A DNA stretch of 45,231 bases from Desulfocapsaceae bacterium (GCA_028697885.1 JAQVER010000022.1:1-45231), one strand, 5' to 3'. Positions 23,834 to 33,880 are shown, numbered from the stretch's first letter. Notes: a model not told the origin generated them from the sequence alone. A program made the numbers and translations.

Positions 23834-25618
23834 ATGGAATCAATGGGAAATTTATGCAGGACACACTCCTGCAACGATCTTGGCAAGGGAAATGTCGGTG
23901 AGGAAGTTGTGCTCATGGGCTGGGTTTTACGTCGGCGTGATCATGGCGGCGTAATCTTTATTGATCTGCGTGATCGCCATGGCTTAACCCAGGTTGTCTT
24001 TAATCCGGAGATCAATCCCGAGGTGCATGCCAAGGCGCATCAGTTACGCAGTGAGTGGGTGATTGCCTTGCGTGGCAGGGTTGTCGCCCGGCTTGACGGG
24101 ATGGAAAATTCCAAGTTGAAGACCGGCGCAATCGAGATCATTGTGGATGAACTGCGGATTTTGAATACCAGCGAGACGCCGCCTTTTCCTCTCGATGAGG
24201 AATCTGAGGTCTCTGAGACCCTGCGTCTGCAATATCGGTATCTGGATCTCAGGCGTCCAGCCATGGCCAACAAACTGATTATGCGGCATAAGGCGGTGCA
24301 GGCCATCCGTACCTATCTCAACGATAATGACTTTCTTGAGGTTGAGACCCCCATGCTCACCCGCTCCACCCCGGAAGGGGCGCGAGATTATCTGGTGCCC
24401 AGCCGGGTCAATGCCGGGAAATTCTATGCCCTGCCCCAGTCGCCGCAGCTCTTCAAACAGCTGTTGATGGTGGCGGGCATGGATCGCTATTACCAGATCG
24501 TCAAGTGCTTCCGTGATGAAGACCTGCGGGCTGACCGACAGCCGGAATTCACCCAGATCGATATGGAGCTCTCCTTTGTGGATGAGGAGCAGATTATTAA
24601 GATCACAGAGGGAATGATTGCCAAACTTTTCAAGGATACTCTTGATCTGGATGTGGCCCCGCCCTTTGGCCGGATTACCTATGACGAGGCGGTCAGCCGT
24701 TTTGGTACGGATCGCCCTGATACCCGTTTCGGCTTTGAACTGACCGATCTGACTGAAATCGCCCGGACCTGTGGTTTCAAGGTCTTCCGCGCCATTGCTG
24801 ATGAAGGCGGAACCGTACGGGCCATTAACGCCAAGGGTTGCGCCACCTTTTCCCGCAAGGATCTCGATGATCTTACCGAATACGTAGCCCAGTATGGGGC
24901 CAAGGGCTTGGCCTGGGTGAAGATGAAGGCTGATGGTGAGTGGCAGTCGCCCATTGCCAAGTTCTTCAGTGATGAGGAGCGGGCAGCCATGAGCCAGGTA
25001 CTCAATGCTGAGGAGGGCGATCTCCTTTTCTTCGGCGCTGATAACAAGGCGGTAGTCCTGCAGGTGCTCGCAGAACTGCGTCTGGAGTTGGCCCGGCGTC
25101 TTGGTCTGCTGAAAAGTGGTGGCTTCAACTTTGTCTGGGTGACAGATTTCCCTCTGGTTGAGTATGACGCCCGGGAAAAACGGTATCAGGCCCTGCATCA
25201 TCCTTTTACCGCCCCCAAGGAAGAAGATGAGGATAAACTGGAGACCGACCCGGGCGCGGTGTACAGCCGGGCTTATGATCTGGTATTAAATGGCACGGAA
25301 ATCGGCGGCGGCTCCATCCGTATCCATCAGCGGGCCATGCAGAGTCGGGTGCTTTCTGTGCTCGGCATCAGCGAAGAAGAGGCTCAGGATAAATTCGGCT
25401 TCCTTCTCCGGGCCCTTGAGCTTGGCGCTCCGCCTCATGGAGGATTAGCCTTTGGCCTTGACCGCTTGATGATGCTGATCACCGGCAGTGAGTCCATCCG
25501 TGATGTCATCGCCTTCCCCAAGACTCAGAAGGCAACTTGTCCGCTCACTGATGCCCCGGCTTCCGTTGCCAGGAAGCAGCTGACAGAGCTCTATCTCCGT
25601 CCGGATTGGAAAGAATAA
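23834..25618 (+). CDS. aspS: Aspartyl-tRNA synthetase (bacterial type)
   Basis: A 594-aa class II synthetase: anticodon-binding OB domain (LMGWVLRRRDHGGVIFIDLRDRHG, about 26-50), motif 2 FRDEDLRADRQPEFTQIDMELSF (about 217-239), the GAD insertion domain (about 300-420), and motif 3 GLAFGLDRL near the end. It charges tRNA-Asp; whether it also mischarges tRNA-Asn cannot be told without a sequence comparison of the anticodon-binding loop. The start could be 23834 or the ATG at 23843; neither has a clear ribosome site. It is followed by a hairpin at 25631-25674. Confidence 0.96.
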   Translation: MESMGNLCRTHSCNDLGKGNVGEEVVLMGWVLRRRDHGGVIFIDLRDRHGLTQVVFNPEINPEVHAKAHQLRSEWVIALRGRVVARLDGMENSKLKTGAIEIIVDELRILNTSETPPFPLDEESEVSETLRLQYRYLDLRRPAMANKLIMRHKAVQAIRTYLNDNDFLEVETPMLTRSTPEGARDYLVPSRVNAGKFYALPQSPQLFKQLLMVAGMDRYYQIVKCFRDEDLRADRQPEFTQIDMELSFVDEEQIIKITEGMIAKLFKDTLDLDVAPPFGRITYDEAVSRFGTDRPDTRFGFELTDLTEIARTCGFKVFRAIADEGGTVRAINAKGCATFSRKDLDDLTEYVAQYGAKGLAWVKMKADGEWQSPIAKFFSDEERAAMSQVLNAEEGDLLFFGADNKAVVLQVLAELRLELARRLGLLKSGGFNFVWVTDFPLVEYDAREKRYQALHHPFTAPKEEDEDKLETDPGAVYSRAYDLVLNGTEIGGGSIRIHQRAMQSRVLSVLGISEEEAQDKFGFLLRALELGAPPHGGLAFGLDRLMMLITGSESIRDVIAFPKTQKATCPLTDAPASVARKQLTELYLRPDWKE

Positions 25619-25630
25619 GAAGAGAAGTAC

Positions 25631-25674
25631 CTGTTCAGTATGGCAAGCGGAATCCCGAGTGTCGTACTGAACAG
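25631..25674 (+). terminator. Inverted repeat after aspS
   Basis: CTGTTCAGTA and TACTGAACAG pair perfectly (10 bp) around 24 bases, 12 bases after the aspS stop. No strict T-tract follows, though ATTATTTTTCC is 20 bases further. It may be a terminator or a repeat. Confidence 0.45.
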
Positions 25675-25782
25675 TTTCAGTGAAGCGAATAAAATTATTT
25701 TTCCTTACTAATCATATTCTAACAATCCCGTACTATTGTGTTGGTGCCTGCTGTTTAACTTCAATCAACGAAGAGGATTTCC

Positions 25783-27567
25783 ATGCACAATAAACGTCTT
25801 ATCTGGCAGCTGTATCCAAGTCAGCTTCTGATTACCATTACGGCCCTCCTGGTCTTTACCTGGTACGGCACATCCTCCATCCGTTCTTTTCAATTGAGTG
25901 AGACTGCCACCAGTCTGGAGGCGCAGGCCCATCTTGTGGCCACTACTGTTGGTGGTTACCTGAGTCATAATGAAATAGCGGCTCTTGAAGCGTTTTGTCG
26001 TGAGGCGGGTGAAAAATCCGCCACCAGACTGACAGTCATTGGACCTGACGGCAAAGTGCTTGCCGACTCGGACGAAGATCCTCTCCGGATGGAAAATCAC
26101 AGTGACCGCCCTGAGGTCATAGCGGCAATTTCCGGAAAAATGGTGCCCTCTGTGCGTTTTAGCCAGACCTTGCAGGAAAATCTCATGTATGTGGCAATCC
26201 CTCTCCAGGATGAGGGGCAGAGGATAGGGGTGCTTCGTACGGCAATCCCCGTCACTGCCATGGAAAGGGCGCTTGCAGCCATTTATCAGAAAATTGTCTG
26301 GGGTTGTCTGATGGTGGCGGTGATTGCGGCCCTTGTCGCCTGGTTTATTGCCCGCCGGATCAGCAAACCTCTGGAGCAGATGAGGTCAGGGGCTGAACGG
26401 TTTGCCAGGGGGGATTTTGTTGTGCGATTGCGGGAAGAAGGTGCAGAAGAGGTGGCAAGCCTTGCCCGTGCCCTGAATGAAATGGCGACCCAGCTAAATA
26501 TTCGTATCCAGACCATTATTCGTCAGCACAGTCAATTACAGGCAGTTTTTGCCAGTATGGTTGAGGGAGTGATCACAGTGGATACTGAGGAGCGGATTCT
26601 TGATGTAAATCAGTCCGGCGCTAAACTGCTCAATGTCGATCTTGAGAAAATCAAGGGAAAAAGTATCCTGCTGGCTGTGCGTAATACCCATCTGCAGAAT
26701 TTTGTCAAGAATTCCCTGGCTTGTGCCTCTCCGATTGAAGGTGAGTTCACTAGTCGGATGGGGGCGGATGGCCAGGAGAAATTTTTTTATGCCCATGGTA
26801 CCCGTTTGCAGGATCGTCAAGGCCATATTGCCGGAGCCCTTATCGTTCTCAATGACGTGACGAAGCTGCGTAGACTGGAGTCTATTCGTCGTGATTTTGT
26901 GGCCAATGTCTCCCATGAACTGAAAACACCGATCACCTCCATTGAGGGTTTTGCTGAAACCCTGCTTGATGGCGCCCTCGACGATCCAGAAGATGCCCGC
27001 CGTTTTGTCGAAATTATCTCCAAACAGGCCTCACGTCTGCATACGATTGTCGAAGACCTGCTGGCCCTTTCCCGTGTTGAACAGGAGGCCAGGCGTGAGG
27101 AAATAGTCCTGCAGGAGTCACCGGTGGCAGAGATACTGCAATCGGCGATTCAGAGCTGCAGCGCGCGCGCCGAAGAGGAAAATATGGTGATAAGTCTGGT
27201 CTGTGCGGAAGAGGTTACTGCCAGAATCAATCCCGCTCTACTGGAACAGGCCGTGGTCAATCTGTTGGATAATGCGGTTAAATACAGCGGCAAAGGCAGT
27301 AAGATCAGAGTGGAGGCCGAAAGAAATGTGAAGGAGGTGTTAATCCGGATCAGTGACAATGGGGTTGGAATTGCCCAGCAGGATATCTCCCGGATCTTTG
27401 AACGTTTTTACCGGGTTGACAAGGCGCGCAGTGCCAAGATGGGGGGGACAGGTCTGGGACTTTCCATTGTCAAACATATCGTTGCGGCCCATCATGGCAA
27501 CATCACTGTGGAGAGCAGTCCGGGCAAGGGCAGCATCTTTACCATTCATCTTCCGGTCAATGTCTAA
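25783..27567 (+). CDS. PhoR-like membrane sensor histidine kinase
   Basis: A 594-aa sensor: TM1 (about 13-31), extracytoplasmic sensor domain (about 32-165), TM2 (about 168-188), HAMP (IARRISKPLEQM onward), PAS (about 250-355), HisKA with VSHELKTPITS (phospho-acceptor His about 378), and HATPase with NLLDNAVKYS, DNGVGI and GTGLGLSIVKH. Architecture and the FVANVSHELKTPITSIEGF motif are those of the PhoR/PnpS group that controls phosphate-starvation genes. No response regulator gene is adjacent, which is unusual for phoBR. Its possible targets, the PHO-box genes at 41-44 kb, are in this window; that link is inference. GAAGAGG precedes the ATG. Confidence 0.88.
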   Translation: MHNKRLIWQLYPSQLLITITALLVFTWYGTSSIRSFQLSETATSLEAQAHLVATTVGGYLSHNEIAALEAFCREAGEKSATRLTVIGPDGKVLADSDEDPLRMENHSDRPEVIAAISGKMVPSVRFSQTLQENLMYVAIPLQDEGQRIGVLRTAIPVTAMERALAAIYQKIVWGCLMVAVIAALVAWFIARRISKPLEQMRSGAERFARGDFVVRLREEGAEEVASLARALNEMATQLNIRIQTIIRQHSQLQAVFASMVEGVITVDTEERILDVNQSGAKLLNVDLEKIKGKSILLAVRNTHLQNFVKNSLACASPIEGEFTSRMGADGQEKFFYAHGTRLQDRQGHIAGALIVLNDVTKLRRLESIRRDFVANVSHELKTPITSIEGFAETLLDGALDDPEDARRFVEIISKQASRLHTIVEDLLALSRVEQEARREEIVLQESPVAEILQSAIQSCSARAEEENMVISLVCAEEVTARINPALLEQAVVNLLDNAVKYSGKGSKIRVEAERNVKEVLIRISDNGVGIAQQDISRIFERFYRVDKARSAKMGGTGLGLSIVKHIVAAHHGNITVESSPGKGSIFTIHLPVNV

Positions 27568-27660
27568 AAGGGATGCTGAGATGATTTGGAGGATGCATGT
27601 TTGGCCTCGGGGGCTGGGTTTGCAAAACTGTCACTCACCAATAAATGGTAGAGGAGGGTT

Positions 27661-28878
27661 TTACGGGGCATCGGTCAGCGCTTGCGCAAACTCCAATGAT
27701 TGCAGATAAAGTTCATAGACATCTTTTCTGGCAACACCAATTTTGACGAGGGCCTGAATACACTCCTTGGCCTTTTTTCTTTCATAGGTGATGACAGCAT
27801 CCAGATAGGGCATTAAGGGGCCGCTTTGTGTAATCAAGGCCTCTTTGATCTGCCCATCAATGGGCAGTTCTTTCATAAGATCTTCCATCGGTGCATCCAG
27901 CATTGCATCAATCAGGGAGAAAAGTCCCAGCAAAAATAAATTATTCTGTTTGCCGAACTTACCGCTTGCCGTCGCTAACAGCTCACAGAATTGTGCCCTG
28001 ACAATGGCGAGGCGCACCAGTTCCTGAGGTTTTTTTGTGGCCATCTCGGAGATAATCATCAGCATGAGAAAGCGTCTAAGCTCATGATCGCCGAGATAGG
28101 CAATGGCATGGCTGATGGATTCTATTTTTGTTAACCGGTAAAACCAGGCAGAGTTGAGAAAGCGTAACAGTTTATAACTGATGGCTACATCGTGGGAAAT
28201 GATCTCGGTTAAGCGGGAGACGGACGTAGTCTCTGAGTTCACTTCGGCCAGAAGACGCAGCAGATTGATCTTGGCCGTAGTCAGTTCCTTTATATTCATT
28301 ACTTCCGGTTTGCTGAAAAAATACCCTTGAAAATAAGTGAATCCCAGCTTCATGGCTTTTTCATATTCAGCATAGGTTTCTACTTTTTCGGCCAGCAATT
28401 TTATTTTGTCATGGTGTGATAAGCGGTACAGTGTCTTGTGAATGGTGTCCAGTGGGGTCCCTATGATATCTATTTTAATGATATCAGCGATTTCGATAAG
28501 TGGTTCCAGCCTTCGGTCATAAACAAAGTCATCGAGAGCAAGAGTATATCCTTGCTTGGATAAGGCTCGACAGATGCTTATAACCTCCGGGCTTGGTATG
28601 ACATCCTCAAGGATCTCAATGACAATCTTGCTGCTGGGAAAAGATGCCGGGAGATTCTTGAGCAGCAGATCGGTGGTGAAATTTATAAAGCAGGGTTTAA
28701 ATCCTGAAATTCGGTCAATACCCTCAGTCAGAAAGGTGGCAGACAGGAGACTGGTGGTCGCCCTATCCCCCTCTAAGTGATCGATGTCATGCCCTTCGGT
28801 TCCGCGAAAAAGCAGCTCATAAGCAAAAAGCCTGCGATTGAAGTCAAAGATGGGTTGTCTGGCAATGAGAATATCCAC
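27661..28878 (-). CDS. EAL-HDOD signalling protein (YuxH-like, probably degenerate EAL)
   Basis: A 405-aa cytoplasmic protein with an N-terminal EAL-like domain (about 1-200) and a C-terminal HDOD domain (about 205-390). The EAL triplet is replaced by YELLFRG and the DDFG loop by LALDDFVYD; the remaining glutamates and KID are only partly kept, so c-di-GMP hydrolysis is doubtful and binding or scaffolding is more likely. HDOD proteins act in motility and signalling. It converges with the PhoR-like kinase and shares no operon. Confidence 0.87.
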   Translation of the reverse strand: MDILIARQPIFDFNRRLFAYELLFRGTEGHDIDHLEGDRATTSLLSATFLTEGIDRISGFKPCFINFTTDLLLKNLPASFPSSKIVIEILEDVIPSPEVISICRALSKQGYTLALDDFVYDRRLEPLIEIADIIKIDIIGTPLDTIHKTLYRLSHHDKIKLLAEKVETYAEYEKAMKLGFTYFQGYFFSKPEVMNIKELTTAKINLLRLLAEVNSETTSVSRLTEIISHDVAISYKLLRFLNSAWFYRLTKIESISHAIAYLGDHELRRFLMLMIISEMATKKPQELVRLAIVRAQFCELLATASGKFGKQNNLFLLGLFSLIDAMLDAPMEDLMKELPIDGQIKEALITQSGPLMPYLDAVITYERKKAKECIQALVKIGVARKDVYELYLQSLEFAQALTDAP

Positions 28879-28943
28879 AGTGAGTGTTTTGGTTGAAAGT
28901 TGAAGAGTGCGTTAATGAAAATGGGTGTATAATTTTAAAAAAT

Positions 28944-29843
28944 TTATCTGCTGCTCAATGCCGTTTTGAGCTTTTGGGCCATAATTTCTAGATTGCCGAT
29001 CACATCTTCGGCCAGGGGATCAAGGGGTACAACTTCACCGTCAATGGCTTTGGCTATGGCAGCGGCACTTTTGGGGTCAAACTGGGGTTGGACGAAGATC
29101 ACGTGTGCCTTGTTTGCTCTGGCCTGGGTAATCAGGGCAGAGAGCTGTCTCGGGGTTGGGGATTTACCGCCGGTTTCAATGGCTTCCTGTCGTAGATGAT
29201 AGGTATGAGCAAAGTAGCCAAAGGCCGGGTGAAAGACATAAAAGGATGCACCTTGAAAAGAGGCCAGTTCGTCTTTGATATTTTGATGCAGCTTGTCAAG
29301 AATTCCGATTACCGTCAGCAGATTTTTTTCATAATTTGATTTATTGGCAGGATCGTAGCTTGTCATGGCCCTGGCCATCTCCGCAGCCATAATTTTCAGG
29401 TTCGGGGGTGAGAGCCAGACGTGGGGATCAAGACCTTCATGGTGATGCTGTTCCTCGTTTGTACTCCCATGATGATCGTTCTGTTCAGTTTCGGAGATGG
29501 TAATCTTAGGAATGGCGTCTGCCGTATCAATTATGTGCAGGTTGGGGACTGTTTTCTCAACTCGGGGAAGGATCTGTCTTTCAAAATCAAGATCAAGGGT
29601 AAAATAGATCTTTGCCTGGCACAGGGCGGTTATCTGTTTCGGAGTGGGTTCATAGGTGTGAGGATCCTGCCCTTTGTCGACCAGAACATGAGTGGTCACG
29701 TGTGGACCTCCTAGCTGGTCACTGAGCCATTTTTGTGGGGGGATGGAGACAAAGACCTCCATGGGGGCAGAAAATGCCGGGGGAGCAAGACAGAATAGTG
29801 TAAAGAGGAGGAGGATTGATCCTGTCGTAAGTTTTTTATTCAT
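28944..29843 (-). CDS. znuA: ZnuA-type zinc ABC transporter substrate-binding protein
   Basis: A 299-aa periplasmic protein with a Sec signal peptide ending in AFSA. Family features: VSIPPQKWL, DPHTYEPTPKQ (first metal His), a His-rich loop (NDHHGSTNEEQHHHEG, about 121-136) before DPHVWLSPPN, FHPAFGYFA and FVQPQFDPKSA. It captures Zn (possibly Mn) for an ABC importer. Its permease and ATPase genes are not next to it, so it is an orphan here. A near-palindrome GCATTATGTTATTGC at 29980-29994 upstream could be a metal-regulator site; this is weak. Confidence 0.87.
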   Translation of the reverse strand: MNKKLTTGSILLLFTLFCLAPPAFSAPMEVFVSIPPQKWLSDQLGGPHVTTHVLVDKGQDPHTYEPTPKQITALCQAKIYFTLDLDFERQILPRVEKTVPNLHIIDTADAIPKITISETEQNDHHGSTNEEQHHHEGLDPHVWLSPPNLKIMAAEMARAMTSYDPANKSNYEKNLLTVIGILDKLHQNIKDELASFQGASFYVFHPAFGYFAHTYHLRQEAIETGGKSPTPRQLSALITQARANKAHVIFVQPQFDPKSAAAIAKAIDGEVVPLDPLAEDVIGNLEIMAQKLKTALSSR

Positions 29844-30060
29844 CGGCTGCGCGGACCATGTTTTTTATAAATTTGTATCAAACTTCCAAAGAGCAAGACA
29901 AAGCTTATCCTTTGTTAACTCTCATTATTCACAAGCAATCCACAAGGAGATAGCAATACACGGGGGCGAAATACTCCCAGCATTATGTTATTGCAGATCA
30001 TTGAGTGAGTGAACAGACCTCATGTGAGGAATATTCCAATGCTGTTTGTTTGTCAACTTG

Positions 30061-31503
30061 TCATGCCTGGTCCGACTCGTTTTCCTGCTGCTCTATCTCG
30101 GGAAGCGGCAGAATGAAATAGAAATTATTGCCCTCATCTGTCGCCTCACAGCCGACTCTGCCGCCATGAACCTCAATAACCCGGCGGATAAAGTTCAGGC
30201 CGTGACCGGAACCCTCAATCTCCTGGCTGTTTTTTGCCCGGATCCCTTCTTCAAAGATCGCCCGTTGTTCAGATGCAGACAGGGCCGGTCCGGTGGTAAA
30301 GACATTAAACTTGATTCCCCGGTGCCCGGGTTCAGGGAAATCGTTGACCTCTTCAGCACCATAGGCCAGCGCTTTGCGTGGTAGCCCCCGATGGTCGATA
30401 ATCTCTGCGGTGTAATTGACAGCATTGGAAAAGAGGTTGGCGTAGACTTGGGAAAGGAGGCCAATGTCCACCATTAACGGAAACTTCTGGGTGTTGAGAT
30501 CGGTTGGTTTGTCAATGGTGATGCCCTGCCGTTCAAGCTTTTTCTCATACAGATCAAGCTGGGGCAGGATGATATCCCGTTCAACAAAACTGCTGGTTGG
30601 CTGCAGGACCAGATGGCCTTCGCTGAAATGCTGTTTCCGAAACAGGCTTTCCTGAAACAGGGTGATTTGATTGTGATGTTTGAGCAGGTCGCGGTGTGTT
30701 TGTTCCAGTGCTTGTCGCTTTTCCCGGCAGCTGTCAAGGAGGCTCACGTATTCTCTAGTGCTCACATCGTTGGCGGCCAAGGTTTTTGTTTCCTGTTCTA
30801 GCTCTTTAAGAGCCTCTATCTGTTTTTTCATCTGGCGCAGCAGATATTTAAGGTACATGTTGGGGATAATAATATTATGACCGATATCTCTACCCAGGTC
30901 ATTGATGAATTTCAGGTGCTCCAGATGTCGCTTGGCAATGAGACGGTTGTTGAGCTTGTTACCGATCCAGCGGCTGAGAATTTGGAAAAAGTCCCTGTCC
31001 TCGTCACTGATTTGCGTCAGGGGGGAGAGAGCATAGAGGCCAAGCAGGGAGTGGCTGGCAAAATAGGGATCCGGGTCATATATTTCCTGACCGGCGTGCC
31101 AGACCTGGATTTTCTGTTGTGTGGTATCGGTACGGGGATAAAGAGGGTAAAAAAGCTGATCACCATATTCCTGAACTTCACGGTTGTCAGGTGGCAGGTC
31201 GGAACCGGCAGGATGGGGAGGATCGAGCAGACCGTTTTCACTGTCACAAACACAGAGGAACCGGCCCGTTTTCTTCTCATAAAGATAGAATCGGGCCTGC
31301 AAACCGCCTAACAGAAGGGGGGCGGTGACACTGACCTGGAAAAAATATTTGAGTGAATGGTCATCGTGGATGACGTCGACAAAGGCCTTGAGCAGGGAAT
31401 CTCTGCGAAAATCAAATCGGATCTGTTCATGCTCTTGTATGGAACGCTGCAAGGCGTCTGAGAAGGGTCGTAGTGTGTCAGGTATCCGAATTTCCTGTTC
31501 CAT
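30061..31503 (-). CDS. Atypical soluble histidine-kinase-like protein
   Basis: A 480-aa protein with no membrane segment. The N-terminal part (about 30-200) resembles a GAF sensor domain. A His-box-like segment INDLGRDIGHNIIIP (about 201-215) replaces the usual SHELRTP, a coiled coil of about 60 residues follows, and the C-terminal HATPase has an N-box (QVYANLFSNAVNYT) and G2-like GSGHGLNFIRRV. The usual G1 DxGxG is replaced by VFTTGPALS. It may be a divergent kinase or a signalling protein that binds ATP without classical phosphotransfer. No response regulator is adjacent. Confidence 0.72.
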   Translation of the reverse strand: MEQEIRIPDTLRPFSDALQRSIQEHEQIRFDFRRDSLLKAFVDVIHDDHSLKYFFQVSVTAPLLLGGLQARFYLYEKKTGRFLCVCDSENGLLDPPHPAGSDLPPDNREVQEYGDQLFYPLYPRTDTTQQKIQVWHAGQEIYDPDPYFASHSLLGLYALSPLTQISDEDRDFFQILSRWIGNKLNNRLIAKRHLEHLKFINDLGRDIGHNIIIPNMYLKYLLRQMKKQIEALKELEQETKTLAANDVSTREYVSLLDSCREKRQALEQTHRDLLKHHNQITLFQESLFRKQHFSEGHLVLQPTSSFVERDIILPQLDLYEKKLERQGITIDKPTDLNTQKFPLMVDIGLLSQVYANLFSNAVNYTAEIIDHRGLPRKALAYGAEEVNDFPEPGHRGIKFNVFTTGPALSASEQRAIFEEGIRAKNSQEIEGSGHGLNFIRRVIEVHGGRVGCEATDEGNNFYFILPLPEIEQQENESDQA

Positions 31504-31831
31504 TAAAGGGGATTCTGGTTAAAGGTGGACGGTGAGGACATCTTAGCGAATATTATTAGTAATATAAGCCATTATAAAAGGATTACAATACGGTAGGTTG
31601 GGAGTCAACATCTTTCACCTTCTCTCAAGGATATCCTCAGTTCAGGAGGTTTTAAAAGAAAGATCTGTCGAAAACAGACAGGTTGGTTAAGTTAGTGCGT
31701 AAAACCAGGTCGGATTGTTAATTGTAAGCGTGATATACGACTCTTCGAAACATGTCTCTGGTGGACTTTATGAGAAATTAACTGGTATTTTTTGCATGAT
31801 CGTTACTCATTGGGTTCCTCGAAAATCTTTT
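31504..31831. other. Intergenic region between CLC and kinase-like genes
   Basis: No gene or clear hairpin. A TATAAT on the - strand (31576-31571) about 70 bases before the kinase-like gene is a possible -10 without a good -35. Confidence 0.4.
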
Positions 31832-33880
31832 TTACCTCGTCATTCTGGTAAGCCGGACGAGAAGTGTGATTCGATCGCCCGCCTCAATTTTTGTGCCGCC
31901 GTGGGGTATATATACAGTCCCGTCTTTTCTCTCAATGGAAACCATATTCATTCCATGCGGAAGCTGCAAATCAGCCACACTCTTGCCGACGAGCGGGTTA
32001 TCTTTCAGTATCCTGATTTCTATAAATTTGATATCCACCATCTTTCTTAATGCCATGCGGTCCTGGACGAGCTGGCTATGCTGCCTTCTCATCAGTCCGA
32101 CCTCATAGGCCCGTAAAATTTCACTGCGACTGATGAGGCCAACCAGTTTAGTGGGGGCATGGCGTGAAACTACCGGTAAACGAGCCAGATCACGGGGCGC
32201 CATTTTGCGAATTGCCGTCCATACAGGTTCATCGGGGAAAACCGTGACCGGATTCGTCGTTGCAATATCTCCCGTTTTAAGCTCCCGGATATTATCATGT
32301 TCGGAGAGGGTTCGTTCCATATCCTGGAGCGTTACTACGCCATAAAGATCTTCATCACCGGACATAACAGGAAAACCTCGCAGGTTCGTTTCCTGAAAGG
32401 CTGCATACAGCTCAGCGACGGACTGGTCTTTATGGACAGTGACCGGGCAATGGGCCATAACCTCTTCAACATTCACGCCCTGCATCACATCAAGATCCCT
32501 GCCCGTTTCCAAACGCACCCCTCTTTTGCTCAGCTTCAGGGTGTAAATTGATTCCGGATGCAGCCATTGGGAAAAAGTGGAGGCCACCATGGCAGTGGCC
32601 ATAAGGGGTAGAATCATATGGTAATCGTTGCTCATCTCAAAAACGATCAACATGGAAGTAAAGGGTGCGTGGGCAGCAGCCGCGAAAACGGCCGCCATGC
32701 CGACCAGTGCATAGGCCCCCACCCCTCCCGCAATCTCCGGGAAAATGGCCTTGACGGTAAAGCCGAAAGCGCCGCCGAGCATGGCGCCGGTAAAAAGTGA
32801 AGGCGCAAAAACACCCCCGGAATTGCCGGAGCCCAAGGTGAAAGAGGTGGCCAGTGGTTTTAAGAAGATAAGGAGAAAAAGGAGCAGAAAAGACTCTTTA
32901 CCCTGCAGCACTTTTTCAATAAAGGTGAAACCGGTACCGAAAACATGGGGGATGTTTTCAATCAAGGGCATGCCGAGACGAAAATCCTCGGCATTATTAT
33001 AGATAGCTCCGCCGAGGCGCAGATACGTAAATCCCAGAATGCCTAACAACAGAGCCCCGATTGCCGGTTTAAAGACCAGTGGTACTTTCCAGTTATCGAA
33101 GAGAGTTTCAGAAAAGTTCAACATCCGGGTAAACATGATGCCCACCAGAGCGGCGAGCAATCCCAGGACCACATACAACAAAATTTCCCAGGGCGAGTTC
33201 AGCACGTAGCTCGGCAGATCAAAGGCCGGCCTGGCCCCCAGATAAACCCGGCTGACAATACTGGCGGCGACCGAGGCGATTGCCACGTTTCCGAACATGC
33301 TGACCTGCATCTCGGTCATTAAAACCTCGGAAGCAAAGGCCACTCCGGCGATGGGGGCATTGAAAGTGGCAGCAATACCGGCGGCGGCACCGCAGGCCAC
33401 CAGATTTTTTATCTGCTCATTTGACAGATGAAGTAATTGCCCGGCCATGGAACCCAGGGCGGATCCCACTTGAATAATAGGTCCTTCACGGCCTGCTGAG
33501 CCGCCAGTGCCAATACAGATTGCCGAGGCCATGATTTTTGCCAGAACAACCCGGGGCCGGATGCGGCCACCGCGTAAAACCAGGGCCTGCATCACTTCGG
33601 GAACGCCATGCCCTTTGGCTTCAGCCGCCCAGAAAGCGACAATGGGTCCCACCACCAGGCCCCCGATGACCGGAACAAAAATAAACGCCCCATAGCCCAG
33701 CAGTGAAGAAAAAAATTCCGCCTTCGTAAAGGCAATGAGCTGAATAAAAACAATGAGCCTGATAAAAAAAACTGCAGCCAGACCGGTGCCGGCACCAACA
33801 AGCGCAGCGGTCAACATATGGATAAGATTTCCATGGGGGAGATGATGATCCAGTATATCTCGTAGAAATTTTTGAATCAT
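31832..33880 (-). CDS. CLC-family chloride channel/antiporter with CBS pair and RCK-C domain
   Basis: A 682-aa membrane protein: CLC core (about 15-440), two CBS domains (about 455-580) and a C-terminal TrkA-C/RCK-C domain (about 612-682). Selectivity motifs are GHGVPEV (GSGIP equivalent), GREGPIIQVG with the gating Glu, and GNSGGVFAP. The CBS and RCK-C domains suggest ligand gating, for example by nucleotides or cyclic dinucleotides. Chloride transport is the default, but the GHGVP variant means the ion and mechanism (channel or H+ exchange) are open. A promoter-like module shared with porin 1 lies 160-230 bases upstream. Confidence 0.9.
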   Translation of the reverse strand: MIQKFLRDILDHHLPHGNLIHMLTAALVGAGTGLAAVFFIRLIVFIQLIAFTKAEFFSSLLGYGAFIFVPVIGGLVVGPIVAFWAAEAKGHGVPEVMQALVLRGGRIRPRVVLAKIMASAICIGTGGSAGREGPIIQVGSALGSMAGQLLHLSNEQIKNLVACGAAAGIAATFNAPIAGVAFASEVLMTEMQVSMFGNVAIASVAASIVSRVYLGARPAFDLPSYVLNSPWEILLYVVLGLLAALVGIMFTRMLNFSETLFDNWKVPLVFKPAIGALLLGILGFTYLRLGGAIYNNAEDFRLGMPLIENIPHVFGTGFTFIEKVLQGKESFLLLFLLIFLKPLATSFTLGSGNSGGVFAPSLFTGAMLGGAFGFTVKAIFPEIAGGVGAYALVGMAAVFAAAAHAPFTSMLIVFEMSNDYHMILPLMATAMVASTFSQWLHPESIYTLKLSKRGVRLETGRDLDVMQGVNVEEVMAHCPVTVHKDQSVAELYAAFQETNLRGFPVMSGDEDLYGVVTLQDMERTLSEHDNIRELKTGDIATTNPVTVFPDEPVWTAIRKMAPRDLARLPVVSRHAPTKLVGLISRSEILRAYEVGLMRRQHSQLVQDRMALRKMVDIKFIEIRILKDNPLVGKSVADLQLPHGMNMVSIERKDGTVYIPHGGTKIEAGDRITLLVRLTRMTR

